Shown here: in pieces, positions 1 to 8,044 of the stretch | How positions within the stretch are numbered: position 1 is the stretch's first letter | Layout: each line of letters starts with the position of its first letter | Source of the DNA: Rhizorhapis sp. SPR117 | GTDB taxonomy: Bacteria; Pseudomonadota; Alphaproteobacteria; Sphingomonadales; Sphingomonadaceae | Length of the DNA stretch: 18,724 nucleotides | Direction: 5' to 3' | Assembly: GCF_021742065.1 (NCBI RefSeq) | Contig: NZ_JAKKIE010000063.1 | Location: 1-18,724 of the forward strand | Notes under the pieces: generated by a model | The model's database searches: none | Told to the model about the DNA's origin: nothing | Seen by the model: only the letters and a program-made list of their open reading frames with translations | Position numbers and translations under genes: made by a program

Positions 1-40
1 TCGACCGCCATACCCACAGCACAGGCTTCAGCCACAACCC

Positions 41-1096
41 ATGAACCTACCGGCATCAGCCGGTCTGTCATTCAGTTCAGCCGCTGAACGCATGTTCCAA
101 TATAATGAGAGCGAAGTCCTGGGCGAAGACATCAGCATGTTGATGCCATCTCCGGACCGGGAGCGGCATGGCCGTTATCTCAACAACTATCTTGAAACCG
201 GCGAACGCAAGGTGATCGGCATAGGGCGGTTGACCAATGCGCGGCGGCGCGATGGATCGATTTTTCCTATCGATCTGTCGATTGGGGAGGCATACGGGAC
301 TGAGCAACGGATATTCACCGGTTTCATCCGCGACCTTACCGAGACGCGCAACCGGGAACGGCGGTTGCAGGACCTGCAGCATGAACTTGCCCACGTGTCT
401 CGTGTCACGGCGATGGGGACACTTGCTTCCGCACTGGCGCATGAATTGAACCAGCCGCTGACCGCCATCGCCAATTATATGGAGGCGTCGGCGGATCTCG
501 TCGATTCCACCGATCCGCAGGATCGAGATATGCTGCGCGAGGCCGTAGGCGAAGCCGCAGGACAGGCACTGCGCGCGGGTGAGATCATTCGTTCCCTGCG
601 TGAATTCATCCAACGTGGCGAAACCGATCGCCAAAGCGAGAGCCTGCGCCTGATCCTCAATGAAGGTGCGGCGCTCGCCTTTGCCGGAATGGACAGCAGC
701 GGCATCGATTTCGACCTGTTGGTCCCATCCGATGCAGATCATGTTCTGACCAACCGGGTGCAATTGCAGCAGGTCATCATCAATCTGGTTCGCAACGCGG
801 TTGAGGCGATGCAGGAACGCCAGGGCCGCAGGTTGCGCATCAGCAGCAAGCGAGAGCCCGACGGCAAGATCAGGATTTCAGTGGAAGACAATGGTCCGGG
901 TCTAAGCCCGGATATACAGAAGCGGCTCTTCACGCCGTTCAATACGAGCAAGGCACGGGGCATGGGTGTAGGCCTGTCCATATGTCAGACGATTGTGGAG
1001 GGGCATGGCGGCCGCATATGGGCGGATCGTTCGGTGCTGGGCGGTATGGCATTTCACTTCACGCTCGACCCATGTGAGGAGGCAGACAATGACTGA
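41..1096 (+). CDS. fixL: FixL-like PAS sensor histidine kinase, PAS domain truncated at its N-terminus
   Basis: Oxygen/redox sensor kinase that would phosphorylate the FixJ regulator encoded next to it. Residues about 8-100 match the later part of a FixL PAS domain: SFSSAAERMF, the LMPSPDRERH stretch with His43 at the haem-ligand position, and VIGIGR with Arg63 at the ligand-gating Arg position. A linker leads to the HisKA motif AHELNQPLTAIANY with phospho-acceptor His134. The ATPase domain has the N-box (VRNAVEAM), G1 (DNGPG) and G2 (GMGVGLSI). No membrane segment is visible, so it is probably cytoplasmic. The first ATG is at 41, but the frame stays open to the window edge. The usual first PAS strands (about 30-40 residues, ending in a VIDExGxIQSFS-type motif) are absent: only GLSFSS remains. 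So the true start may lie outside the window, or the gene may carry a deletion. The kinase assignment is firm; haem binding is inferred from two conserved residues. Confidence 0.85.
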   Translation: MNLPASAGLSFSSAAERMFQYNESEVLGEDISMLMPSPDRERHGRYLNNYLETGERKVIGIGRLTNARRRDGSIFPIDLSIGEAYGTEQRIFTGFIRDLTETRNRERRLQDLQHELAHVSRVTAMGTLASALAHELNQPLTAIANYMEASADLVDSTDPQDRDMLREAVGEAAGQALRAGEIIRSLREFIQRGETDRQSESLRLILNEGAALAFAGMDSSGIDFDLLVPSDADHVLTNRVQLQQVIINLVRNAVEAMQERQGRRLRISSKREPDGKIRISVEDNGPGLSPDIQKRLFTPFNTSKARGMGVGLSICQTIVEGHGGRIWADRSVLGGMAFHFTLDPCEEADND

Positions 1097-1748
1097 CAAG
1101 GTGCTGGTCCATGTGGTTGACGATGACGAGGCGATTCGCCGATCGCTGTCGTTTTTGCTCAAGACAAGCGGCTATGCCGTGACAGTGTTTGCCTCGGGTG
1201 AGGAGTTTCTGAAGGAAGCGGGGAAGCTGGAGCGCGGCTGCGTCCTTCTGGACGTGCGCATGCCCGGCCTCGACGGGTTGGAGGTGCAGCAGCGTTTGCG
1301 TGAGATGGGCGTGATGTTGCCCGTCATCATTATGACCGGCCATGGCGATATTGATATGGCGGTCCGCGCGATGAAGTCGGGCGCGACGGATTTTATCGAA
1401 AAGCCTTTTGAAAAAGCATTGCTCCTCGATGCGCTGGAATCTGCGCGTCAGCGACTGACAACCGATGTGCTGTCCGATCGCCGGTGCGACGAAGCGCGGG
1501 CGCGGCTCAATATTCTTACCCCGCGTGAGCGTGATGTGCTGAAAGGGATGGTTGATGGTTTGCCGAACAAGACCATCGCCTATGATCTGGGAATCAGCCC
1601 GCGGACGGTGGAAATCCACCGGGCCAATCTGATGCAGAAGCTGGAAGTGCAAAGCCTGTCCGAAGCGTTGCGTATCGCCTTTACCGCACGGCTGTTCGAA
1701 GAACCCACTGGCGACGACAGCACTGCACAGGATGAGGCCCAGGGCTGA
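1089..1748 (+). CDS. fixJ: FixJ-like two-component response regulator (receiver + LuxR-type HTH)
   Basis: Transcription regulator of 219 residues, the usual FixJ length. The receiver domain covers residues about 5-120, with acidic pocket Asp11-Asp13, phospho-acceptor Asp55 in LLDVRMPGLDG, the conserved Thr in IIMTGHGDI and Lys in IEKPF. The C-terminal LuxR/GerE helix-turn-helix (about 145-205) contains LTPRERDVLKGM and ISPRTVEIHRANLMQKL. I chose ATG 1089 over the further-upstream in-frame ATG at 993 because the protein then begins MTDKVLVHVVDDD, as FixJ proteins do, and GAGGAGG lies just before it. The start overlaps the end of the sensor kinase gene by 8 bases, indicating translational coupling and a cognate pair. 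No fixK, cbb3 oxidase or nitrogen-fixation gene is nearby, so the target regulon cannot be named from this window. Confidence 0.9.
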   Translation: MTDKVLVHVVDDDEAIRRSLSFLLKTSGYAVTVFASGEEFLKEAGKLERGCVLLDVRMPGLDGLEVQQRLREMGVMLPVIIMTGHGDIDMAVRAMKSGATDFIEKPFEKALLLDALESARQRLTTDVLSDRRCDEARARLNILTPRERDVLKGMVDGLPNKTIAYDLGISPRTVEIHRANLMQKLEVQSLSEALRIAFTARLFEEPTGDDSTAQDEAQG

Positions 1749-1784
1749 CCGCCCAAAGCTATTCACTGGCCAGCAAGCTTACCC

Positions 1785-1800
1785 GTGGCTATAAAGCCAC
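1785..1800 (+). other. Perfect hairpin abutting the M16 peptidase start codon
   Basis: GTGGCT (1785-1790), loop ATAA, AGCCAC (1795-1800) forms a perfect 6-bp stem ending one base before the ATG at 1801. There is no purine-rich ribosome-binding sequence in the usual position; the stem occupies it. It could modulate translation or be a weak terminator for fixJ, since TTTT follows at 1804-1807, but neither role is established. Confidence 0.35.
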
Positions 1801-4674
1801 ATGATTTTGACCAAAGGGCGTATTGCCAATCTTGTTCCCGCCATAGCATTGGTGCTGGCCGGAATATCTCCCCTTGTTCCGCTGCAGGCGCAATCGACTG
1901 CCGCATCCGCCAGACAGGAAGTCCCGTGGCTTTACAAGGGCAGCGACGTGCCGGTGGATACCGCCTGGCTGTTCGGGACGCTGGACAATGGCCTGCGCTA
2001 TGCCATTCGCGATAATGGTGTCCCGCCGGGGCAGGTTTCGATCCGCGTTCGTGTCGATGCAGGCTCGCTGATGGAGGAAAATCACGAACTCGGCTTTGCT
2101 CATTTCCTGGAACACCTCACCTTTCGCGGTTCGAAATATGTGCCCGATGGCGAGGCAAAGAGGGTATGGCAACGATTGGGCGCGACCTTTGGCAGCGACA
2201 GCAATGCGCAAACGACGCCGACCGGCACGGTGTATCGTCTCGACCTGCCCGACGCGAGCCAGGACGGCCTGGATGAAAGCATGAAGATATTGGCGGGCAT
2301 GATTGCCGAGCCGACGATCAACGATGCCAGCGTCAATTCCGAGCGTGCTGTCATTATGGCCGAACAGCGGGAGGGCTATGGTCCGCAAGTCCGGATTGCC
2401 GACGCCACGCGCGCGCTGTTTTTTGCCGGTCAACGGCTTGCCACGCACAGTCCCATTGGCACGACGCAAACGCTTCAATCTGCGACTGCCAAGGACCTGC
2501 GCGCCTTTCATGATCGCTGGTACAGACCCGAAAATGTCGTGATTTCCATTGCGGGAGATGGCGATCCAAAGGTTTTTGAAACCTATGTCCGCAAATATTT
2601 CGGCGGCTGGAAAGGGAAGGGCAAAGCGCAGCCGATCCCTGATTTCGGCAAGCCCAACGGCGATTTGCCGACCAGCGAGGTGCTCGTCGAACCGGGTCTG
2701 CCCGCGATGCTCAGCATGGCCTATTTGCGGCCATGGGTGCTGAAGAACGACACCATCATCTATAATCAGGAGCGGTTGACGGACATGCTGGCGCTGCAGA
2801 TGATCAATCGCCGGCTGGAGGCGCGGGCGCGGGCCGGGGGCAGCTATTTGCAAGCCAGTGTATCCCAAGACGATGTCAGCCGCTCGGTCGACGGCACTTT
2901 CATCAGCGTTTTGCCATTGGGTGAGGATTGGGCGGCGGCGCTCAACGATGTGCGGGCGGTGATCGAGGATGCCAAGGCTTCTCCACCCTCGCAGGCGGAA
3001 ATCGACCGGGAGTATAACGAATTTGAGTCGCTGATGGCAATCTCGGTCGAAAACAAGGATACCGAGGCGGGCTCGAAGCAGGCCGACGATATCGTCGGCG
3101 CGGTGGACATCAGGGAAACTGTGGCATCGCCCGAGACCGCGCTGAAGATATTCCGTGATATGAAACCGGGACTGACGCCGCAAAAACTGTTGGAATCGAC
3201 CCGAAGGATGTTCACGGGAGTGGCCATGCGTTCCATTTTGACGCTGCCCGCCGAACAGAAGGACGCAGAGGCGAAGCTGGCATTGGCGCTTGCCAGTCCG
3301 GTTGAACCGGCGAAGGATGTACGTTTATCGGGTCCGGCGGTAACGGCCGATGCCTTGCCAAAGCTGGGGCCGCCGGGAACCGTCACGTCGCGTGAAACGC
3401 TGTCGGATCTCGACATAGAGATGGTCAGCTATTCCAACGGCGTCAAATTGTCACTGTTCGCCAATGCCGCAGAGAAGGAAAAGATTCGCGTCAACATACG
3501 CTTTGGCCGTGGATATCAGGCTTTTTCACCGACGAAACCTGTGCCGAGCTGGGCCGCTGGCTATGCTTTGATGCCTGGCGGCGTTGGCGATCTGGGGCAG
3601 GAGGAACTGGACAGGCTCACCACCAGCCGCCGGATTGGTATGCAGTTTGCTATAGACGACGATGCCTTTGAAATGAGCGCGATCACGCGATCGGCCGATT
3701 TGAAGGACCAGCTTCACCTGCTGGCCGCAAAGCTGGCCTATCCGCGTTGGGACGCGGCGCCGGTTGAACGGATGAAGGCTGGAATGCTGGCAGGGTATGA
3801 CGGCCTTTCAACGTCGCCGGATGGAGTGATGGGGCGTGAATTGGGTCAGTTACTGCGGAATGGCGATGTACGTTGGCGCACGCCCAGCAAGGAAGAGATC
3901 GCGGCGCTGACCCCGGAAGCATTCCGCGCGACTTGGGAACCACTGCTGAAAAGTGGACCGATTGAAGTACAGATTTATGGCGACATAGATGCCGATCAGG
4001 CGATCAAACTGGTCGGTCAGACATTCGGAGCGTTGCCGCCGCGTGAGGATGTCCCCGTCAATCCCGCTTATGTGAAGACGACTTTTCCCGCCCATAACGA
4101 TGCGCCGGTGGTAATGCGACACAACGGGGCAAAGGATCAGGCCGCTGCCGTCATGGCTTGGCCAACCGCCGGAGGCTTTGCCGATGCGCGGGAGAGCCGC
4201 CAGCTGGAAATATTGACGCAGGTTTTTAACGATCGGCTATTTGAAGGGCTTCGTTCACAGGATGGTGCGGCCTACAGTCCCAGCGTCGATAATAGCTGGC
4301 CATTTTCGTTCGACAATGGCGGCTATATTTCCGTAACCAGCCAGTTGAAGCCGGAGAAGATCAGCTATTTCTTTACAGTGATCAACCGGATCGCCGCCGA
4401 TCTGGCCGCCAATCCGGTCAGCGCCGACGAATTGCAGCGCACGGTGGCCCCGATGAGGCAATTGCTGGCGCGGGCCAGTACCGGCAACGCCTTCTGGATG
4501 TCGCAGATGGAAGGCGCAAGCTATGACAAGCGCCGCCTCATCATCATGCGGTCCATGCCGCGGGATTTGTTGCAGGTAACGCCTGCCGATATTCAGGCAT
4601 TGGCGAAAAAATATCTGGTGGCGGACAAAAGCTGGACGGCGGTTGTGCTACCCAAGGGCGTTGAGGCTGAATGA
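1801..4674 (+). CDS. Secreted/periplasmic M16 family zinc metallopeptidase (pitrilysin/insulinase type)
   Basis: Metallopeptidase of 957 residues, the long form with two tandem M16 halves seen in Gram-negative periplasmic proteases. Residues 1-31 look like a Sec signal peptide: Lys5/Arg7, hydrophobic core LVPAIALVLAGISPLVPL, then a probable cut after LQAQ. The inverted zinc site HFLEH (His101, Glu104, His105) is followed 76 residues later by Glu181 in SERAVIMAE, which matches the family pattern HxxEH...E. The C-terminal half (about 550-957) resembles the inactive partner module, with a typical YSPSV motif near the C-terminal third. TAA lies three codons upstream of ATG 1801 in frame, which fixes this as the first possible ATG. 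It follows fixJ by 52 bases on the same strand, so read-through is possible. It converges on tadC across a shared hairpin. Substrate unknown. Confidence 0.9.
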   Translation: MILTKGRIANLVPAIALVLAGISPLVPLQAQSTAASARQEVPWLYKGSDVPVDTAWLFGTLDNGLRYAIRDNGVPPGQVSIRVRVDAGSLMEENHELGFAHFLEHLTFRGSKYVPDGEAKRVWQRLGATFGSDSNAQTTPTGTVYRLDLPDASQDGLDESMKILAGMIAEPTINDASVNSERAVIMAEQREGYGPQVRIADATRALFFAGQRLATHSPIGTTQTLQSATAKDLRAFHDRWYRPENVVISIAGDGDPKVFETYVRKYFGGWKGKGKAQPIPDFGKPNGDLPTSEVLVEPGLPAMLSMAYLRPWVLKNDTIIYNQERLTDMLALQMINRRLEARARAGGSYLQASVSQDDVSRSVDGTFISVLPLGEDWAAALNDVRAVIEDAKASPPSQAEIDREYNEFESLMAISVENKDTEAGSKQADDIVGAVDIRETVASPETALKIFRDMKPGLTPQKLLESTRRMFTGVAMRSILTLPAEQKDAEAKLALALASPVEPAKDVRLSGPAVTADALPKLGPPGTVTSRETLSDLDIEMVSYSNGVKLSLFANAAEKEKIRVNIRFGRGYQAFSPTKPVPSWAAGYALMPGGVGDLGQEELDRLTTSRRIGMQFAIDDDAFEMSAITRSADLKDQLHLLAAKLAYPRWDAAPVERMKAGMLAGYDGLSTSPDGVMGRELGQLLRNGDVRWRTPSKEEIAALTPEAFRATWEPLLKSGPIEVQIYGDIDADQAIKLVGQTFGALPPREDVPVNPAYVKTTFPAHNDAPVVMRHNGAKDQAAAVMAWPTAGGFADARESRQLEILTQVFNDRLFEGLRSQDGAAYSPSVDNSWPFSFDNGGYISVTSQLKPEKISYFFTVINRIAADLAANPVSADELQRTVAPMRQLLARASTGNAFWMSQMEGASYDKRRLIIMRSMPRDLLQVTPADIQALAKKYLVADKSWTAVVLPKGVEAE

Positions 4675-4679
4675 AACGA

Positions 4680-4703
4680 GGCTGGCGCTGACCGGCGCCA
4701 GCC
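4680..4703. terminator. Probable bidirectional terminator between the M16 peptidase gene and tadC
   Basis: Perfect 9-bp inverted repeat GGCTGGCGC / GCGCCAGCC with a 6-base loop, lying in the 34-base gap between two converging stop codons. Flanks are only moderately T-rich (TCGTTTCATTC on the minus side), so termination strength is uncertain, but position and symmetry suit a shared terminator. Confidence 0.65.
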
Positions 4704-4708
4704 TTCGA

Positions 4709-5704
4709 TCAGGAAAAGGCCTTGGAGATCGAGCAGGCTGCCGGGCCAAGAATGACCACGAACAACACCGGCAGGATGAACAGGATCAGTGGTACGGTCA
4801 TGATCGCGGGCAGGCGTGCAGCCTTTTCTTCCGCACGCATCATGCGTTCATTGCGGAATTCGGCCGACAGGACACGCAGGGCCGATGCCAGGGGCGTGCC
4901 GTATTTTTCGGTCTGGATCATGGTTGTGACCACGCCCTTGACGGCATCCAGTTTGACACGGTTTGCGAAGTTTTCGAAGGCCTGCCGCCGCTCGGTCAGA
5001 AAGCTGAGTTCGATGGCGGTCAACGAGAATTCATCGCCAAGTTCGGGATAGGCCTTGCCCAGTTCGCGGGCGACACGATTGAAAGCCGCATCGACGGTCA
5101 ACCCGGCCTCAGCGCAGATGACGAGCAGATCGAGTGCGTCTGGAAGCCCTTTGCGGACCGCCGCGGATCGTTTGCCAACCTTGTTATCGACGAACAGGTC
5201 AGGGGCCTTGTAGCTCAGGATCAGAGTGCCAGCGAAAAGGCCGAACTTTTTGAACGGACTCCAGTCCGGAAAAGCATCGACGCCATAAATCATCAGCGCT
5301 GCAAAGCCGCCAAAGACAATCGGCAGGACCATGCGGCCAAAAATGATCGCAATCGCCCACTCCTTTGAACGGATGCCCGCCTGCGCCAGTTTGATCTGCG
5401 CATCCTTCAACTGGTCTTCCTGCAGCACCTTCAGGTTTTGCAGAACTGAGCGCATGTTGTCGGTCGTCTGGTTCTTTTTTACCAGTTTTGCGCGTCGGCG
5501 CGCGGTTGAGGCGGTGATGCCGGCCTTTAGCTGTTCACGCCGTTCATTGAGTGCTTTGACCCGCTTGGCCATGGGATCGCGCACCGTGGACGCGGCATAT
5601 AGTGCAACCAGCACGGCCAGGGTGGCCATTGCCGCCAGCAGCGTTCCAACATCCGTGCCGGTAAGGCCAAAAAGGGTCGTTCCGGGAGGTGGGGTGACGT
5701 CCAT
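4709..5704 (-). CDS. tadC: Tad pilus inner-membrane platform protein TadC (type II secretion F domain)
   Basis: Second of two GspF-like platform proteins that anchor the Tad/Flp pilus assembly machine in the inner membrane. It has 331 residues. There is an N-terminal membrane segment (about 17-37), a basic cytoplasmic stretch, membrane segments near 120-170, and a type II secretion system F domain at about 185-310 containing LPDALDLLVICAEAGLTVDAAFNRVA. A strong final hydrophobic segment (PAIMTVPLILFILPVLFVVI) precedes the C-terminus. It is the last gene of the minus-strand tad operon, 17 bases after tadB, with GGGGGAG as ribosome-binding site. The tetratricopeptide gene tadD, which often follows, is absent; the next gene converges. 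TadC rather than TadB is assigned from operon order and the C-terminal profile. Confidence 0.92.
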   Translation of the reverse strand: MDVTPPPGTTLFGLTGTDVGTLLAAMATLAVLVALYAASTVRDPMAKRVKALNERREQLKAGITASTARRRAKLVKKNQTTDNMRSVLQNLKVLQEDQLKDAQIKLAQAGIRSKEWAIAIIFGRMVLPIVFGGFAALMIYGVDAFPDWSPFKKFGLFAGTLILSYKAPDLFVDNKVGKRSAAVRKGLPDALDLLVICAEAGLTVDAAFNRVARELGKAYPELGDEFSLTAIELSFLTERRQAFENFANRVKLDAVKGVVTTMIQTEKYGTPLASALRVLSAEFRNERMMRAEEKAARLPAIMTVPLILFILPVLFVVILGPAACSISKAFS

Positions 5705-5721
5705 TGCTTAATTCTCCCCCA

Positions 5722-6717
5722 TCAAATTTCGAAATTGATCATCTGGGCCATGATGAAGGCGCCAATGGACATCCAGCACAGGCCGCCAATGCCAATAATC
5801 TGCATTAGGCCCAACCCGAACAGACCCGCAGGATCACCCGTGAAGAAGGGCGCCATGTAGTTGTAATTAATATAGCAGATGAGCCCGAAGACGATGAACG
5901 GCAGCGCACCGATAATGTAGGCGGACGCCTTGGATTCTGAAGACATCGCCCGGATTTTCAGCTTCATTTGCGCGCGTTTGCGCAGCACATCGGCCAGATT
6001 GGACAGGGTTTCGGCGAGGTTTCCGCCCGTTTCCCGCTGAATATTGAGCGTGATGACGAAGAACTGGAATTCGGCCGTACCGAGCCGCTCAGCGGTTTCC
6101 TGCAACGCGGCATCCATCGTGCGGCCGATCTTGATCCGCTCCACGATCATCTTGAATTCCTCACCCACAGGGCCGGGAACTTCGCTTGCGACAACGCCCA
6201 GCGTTTCGGAGATTGGCAAACCTGATCGCAGGCCACGTACGAGCAACTCCAACGCATCGGGAAAGTTCGTCGTGAACTTCGCGATCCGTTTATTGATCAG
6301 ATATCCGACGACTTTGTGCGGCAGACCAAGGCCGACGAAAAGGCCAAGGAAGATCGCCATCAGTGGAGCAAAGCCACGCAGCATCAGAGCAAGAGTGACG
6401 AAGACGGCAAGTCCCACGCTGGCGGTCGCATATTGGCTGAGCGTCCAGCGTTTGCCTGTCATCCTGATGCGTTTGTGCAGGGTTTCGGGATTGGGAATGA
6501 GCGAGGTGAACATACCAGTCGTTTTTGGCATGTTCGAAATCGCCTTGCGCATCTGCGCGTCGACAATGGCAGTGGCGGAATCGCTATGTCGGCCGCGTAG
6601 CATGGCGAGGCGGCGCACCTGTGCCTTTCCTGCCGAAGGGCCGGAAAACGCAAAGATGAGCAACGCATATATGCTCGTCAACGCGCCTATCAACAGGATG
6701 AATTGCACATTCGACAT
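5722..6717 (-). CDS. tadB: Tad pilus inner-membrane platform protein TadB (type II secretion F domain)
   Basis: GspF-like membrane protein, 331 residues, paralogous to TadC and expected to form the rotor/platform that couples the cytoplasmic ATPase to pilin polymerisation. Visible segments are an N-terminal membrane helix (about 4-24), central helices around 100-140, then the F domain (about 150-280) with FPDALELLVRGLRSGLPISE and the ETGGNLAETLSNLADVLRKR signature. Two C-terminal hydrophobic segments follow. It starts 55 bases after the cpaE stop with only a weak GGGA ribosome-binding sequence. In the usual order cpaE-cpaF-tadB the ATPase gene lies exactly here, so this protein's motor partner must be encoded elsewhere or be missing. 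Confidence 0.92.
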   Translation of the reverse strand: MSNVQFILLIGALTSIYALLIFAFSGPSAGKAQVRRLAMLRGRHSDSATAIVDAQMRKAISNMPKTTGMFTSLIPNPETLHKRIRMTGKRWTLSQYATASVGLAVFVTLALMLRGFAPLMAIFLGLFVGLGLPHKVVGYLINKRIAKFTTNFPDALELLVRGLRSGLPISETLGVVASEVPGPVGEEFKMIVERIKIGRTMDAALQETAERLGTAEFQFFVITLNIQRETGGNLAETLSNLADVLRKRAQMKLKIRAMSSESKASAYIIGALPFIVFGLICYINYNYMAPFFTGDPAGLFGLGLMQIIGIGGLCWMSIGAFIMAQMINFEI

Positions 6718-6772
6718 CGTGATGTCCCGTTATACGCCGGAAGATGGACCGGCTGTTTTCGGCCTGGTTCCT

Positions 6773-8044
6773 CTATTTTCTGGCAGGGATCATGGATTTG
6801 AGATCGGTGATCTTGCCCAGAAGCGAGGTGCCTTTCTTTTTGGAAGTCGCACTGTCATCTGCCACTTCGTCAATTGCGCCCATTGCCAGCTTCATGGTGC
6901 TTTCCAGCCCTTGCCCGACCTTGCTACCTTTGGCGACTTCGGCGAGCGTCTTGCCCAGCTTTGCCGCCTGTGTGGCAAGTTTGATGTCAGCCGGAATCAT
7001 GACGTCGATTTTGCGTTCGATCGACTGTTCGAAATCCTTGCGGCTGATTTCCAGCGCGCCGGCATGGACGCGGTTGGCAACGACAAAGACTTTGGACCCT
7101 GGCGCATTGGATTTGAGCCAGGACAGGATACGGATGGCATCGCGCGCCGCCGCCAGTGTCAGTTCCGTCACCACCACCGTTGCATTGGCGTCATTGATGA
7201 GGTGCGGATGCTGAATCAGCATGTTGCGCGGCAGGTCGAGGACACTGCATTCAAAGGCGCTGCGAAATTCCTCCTGAAGCTGGAAGAAAGCGGCTCCGTC
7301 CGTCATCATCGGCTGGTTGATCGGTGCCTCGGCTGACAAGATGGACAGCTTTTCACTGGCCTTCACCATGGCGCGTTCGATGAACAGGCCGTCAATGCGG
7401 CTGGGGTTTTCGATGGCGTCGGTAAGGCCCCGTCCAGGTTCCAGATCCATCGCGAGCGCGCCAGTGCCGAAATGCACGTCGAGGTCGAGAAGCGCGGTGA
7501 GGCGCCCGGCCTTGGCGCTCATCAGCCAGGCAAGGGAGGTTGCGATCGTCGATGCGCCGACCCCGCCGCGTGTGCCGATGACAGCGGTTGTCAGGTGCGG
7601 TCGTTCGCCGGATGCATCCGCGATCTTGGGTGCGTTGAATACTGACTGTGCCGTAGCGAAGGCTTCGCGTAACTGGTCCGGACTAAAGGGCTTGAGCAGA
7701 TAGTCCTGAATGCCGCTGGCGATCAGATCACGATAGAGACGCACATCATTGACCTGCCCCGCCGCAATGACGACGGTGCCCGGTTCACACACCTCGGCAA
7801 GGCCGTTGATGTCGTTCAGCGGATCGCCCGATTCGGACATGTCGACGAACAGGATATTGGGGCTGGCTGTTACCGACAGCGATTGCACGGCATTGCGCAG
7901 TCCGCCCTTGTGAATTTTTTCAGGCGGCCAGCCCATTTCCGTACAAATGCTGCGGATCAGGTCGAAGCTGGCATCGTCGCAGACGAAGGCGTTGAATGAA
8001 TCACGCAGCGCTGCAGGACCGCTGGGTTTCCAGGGAGCGTTCAT
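6773..8044 (-). CDS. cpaE: Tad pilus localisation protein CpaE/TadZ (pseudo-receiver + ParA/MinD-like domain)
   Basis: Directs the Tad pilus machine to its cellular site (family knowledge from Caulobacter CpaE and Aggregatibacter TadZ). The protein has 423 residues. The N-terminal receiver-like domain (about 15-130) keeps FVDMSES and YLLKPF. The ParA/MinD-type domain (about 150-400) has the loop GTRGGVGAST at 157-166, where the signature lysines of KGGVGKT are Arg159 and Ala164, an atypical Walker A as reported for TadZ proteins. LLDLDVHFG is the A-prime motif. The start codon overlaps the cpaD stop by one base (TGATG), preceded by GGAGGAAG, so the two are coupled. It is not a substitute for the missing CpaF, which belongs to a different ATPase family (secretion/VirB11). 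Confidence 0.9.
   Translation of the reverse strand: MNAPWKPSGPAALRDSFNAFVCDDASFDLIRSICTEMGWPPEKIHKGGLRNAVQSLSVTASPNILFVDMSESGDPLNDINGLAEVCEPGTVVIAAGQVNDVRLYRDLIASGIQDYLLKPFSPDQLREAFATAQSVFNAPKIADASGERPHLTTAVIGTRGGVGASTIATSLAWLMSAKAGRLTALLDLDVHFGTGALAMDLEPGRGLTDAIENPSRIDGLFIERAMVKASEKLSILSAEAPINQPMMTDGAAFFQLQEEFRSAFECSVLDLPRNMLIQHPHLINDANATVVVTELTLAAARDAIRILSWLKSNAPGSKVFVVANRVHAGALEISRKDFEQSIERKIDVMIPADIKLATQAAKLGKTLAEVAKGSKVGQGLESTMKLAMGAIDEVADDSATSKKKGTSLLGKITDLKSMIPARK

Noticed and set aside
993..1088. Upstream ATG (993) as the fixJ start
   Set aside because: It would add 32 residues lying within the FixL ATPase domain; ATG 1089 has GAGGAGG before it and gives the standard FixJ beginning.
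1789..3183. Long minus-strand open frame (464 codons) opposite the M16 peptidase gene
   Set aside because: It lies wholly antisense to a gene with clear catalytic motifs; its translation is Arg/His/Gln-rich with no recognisable domain, typical of a high-GC shadow frame.
4643..5368. Plus-strand open frame of 241 codons overlapping the M16 end and tadC
   Set aside because: It crosses the terminator hairpin and runs antisense to tadC; composition is that of a shadow frame.
6044..7336. Plus-strand open frame of 430 codons across tadB and cpaE
   Set aside because: It spans the opposite strand of two well-supported genes and the gap between them. No domain is recognisable and it would not supply the missing cpaF.
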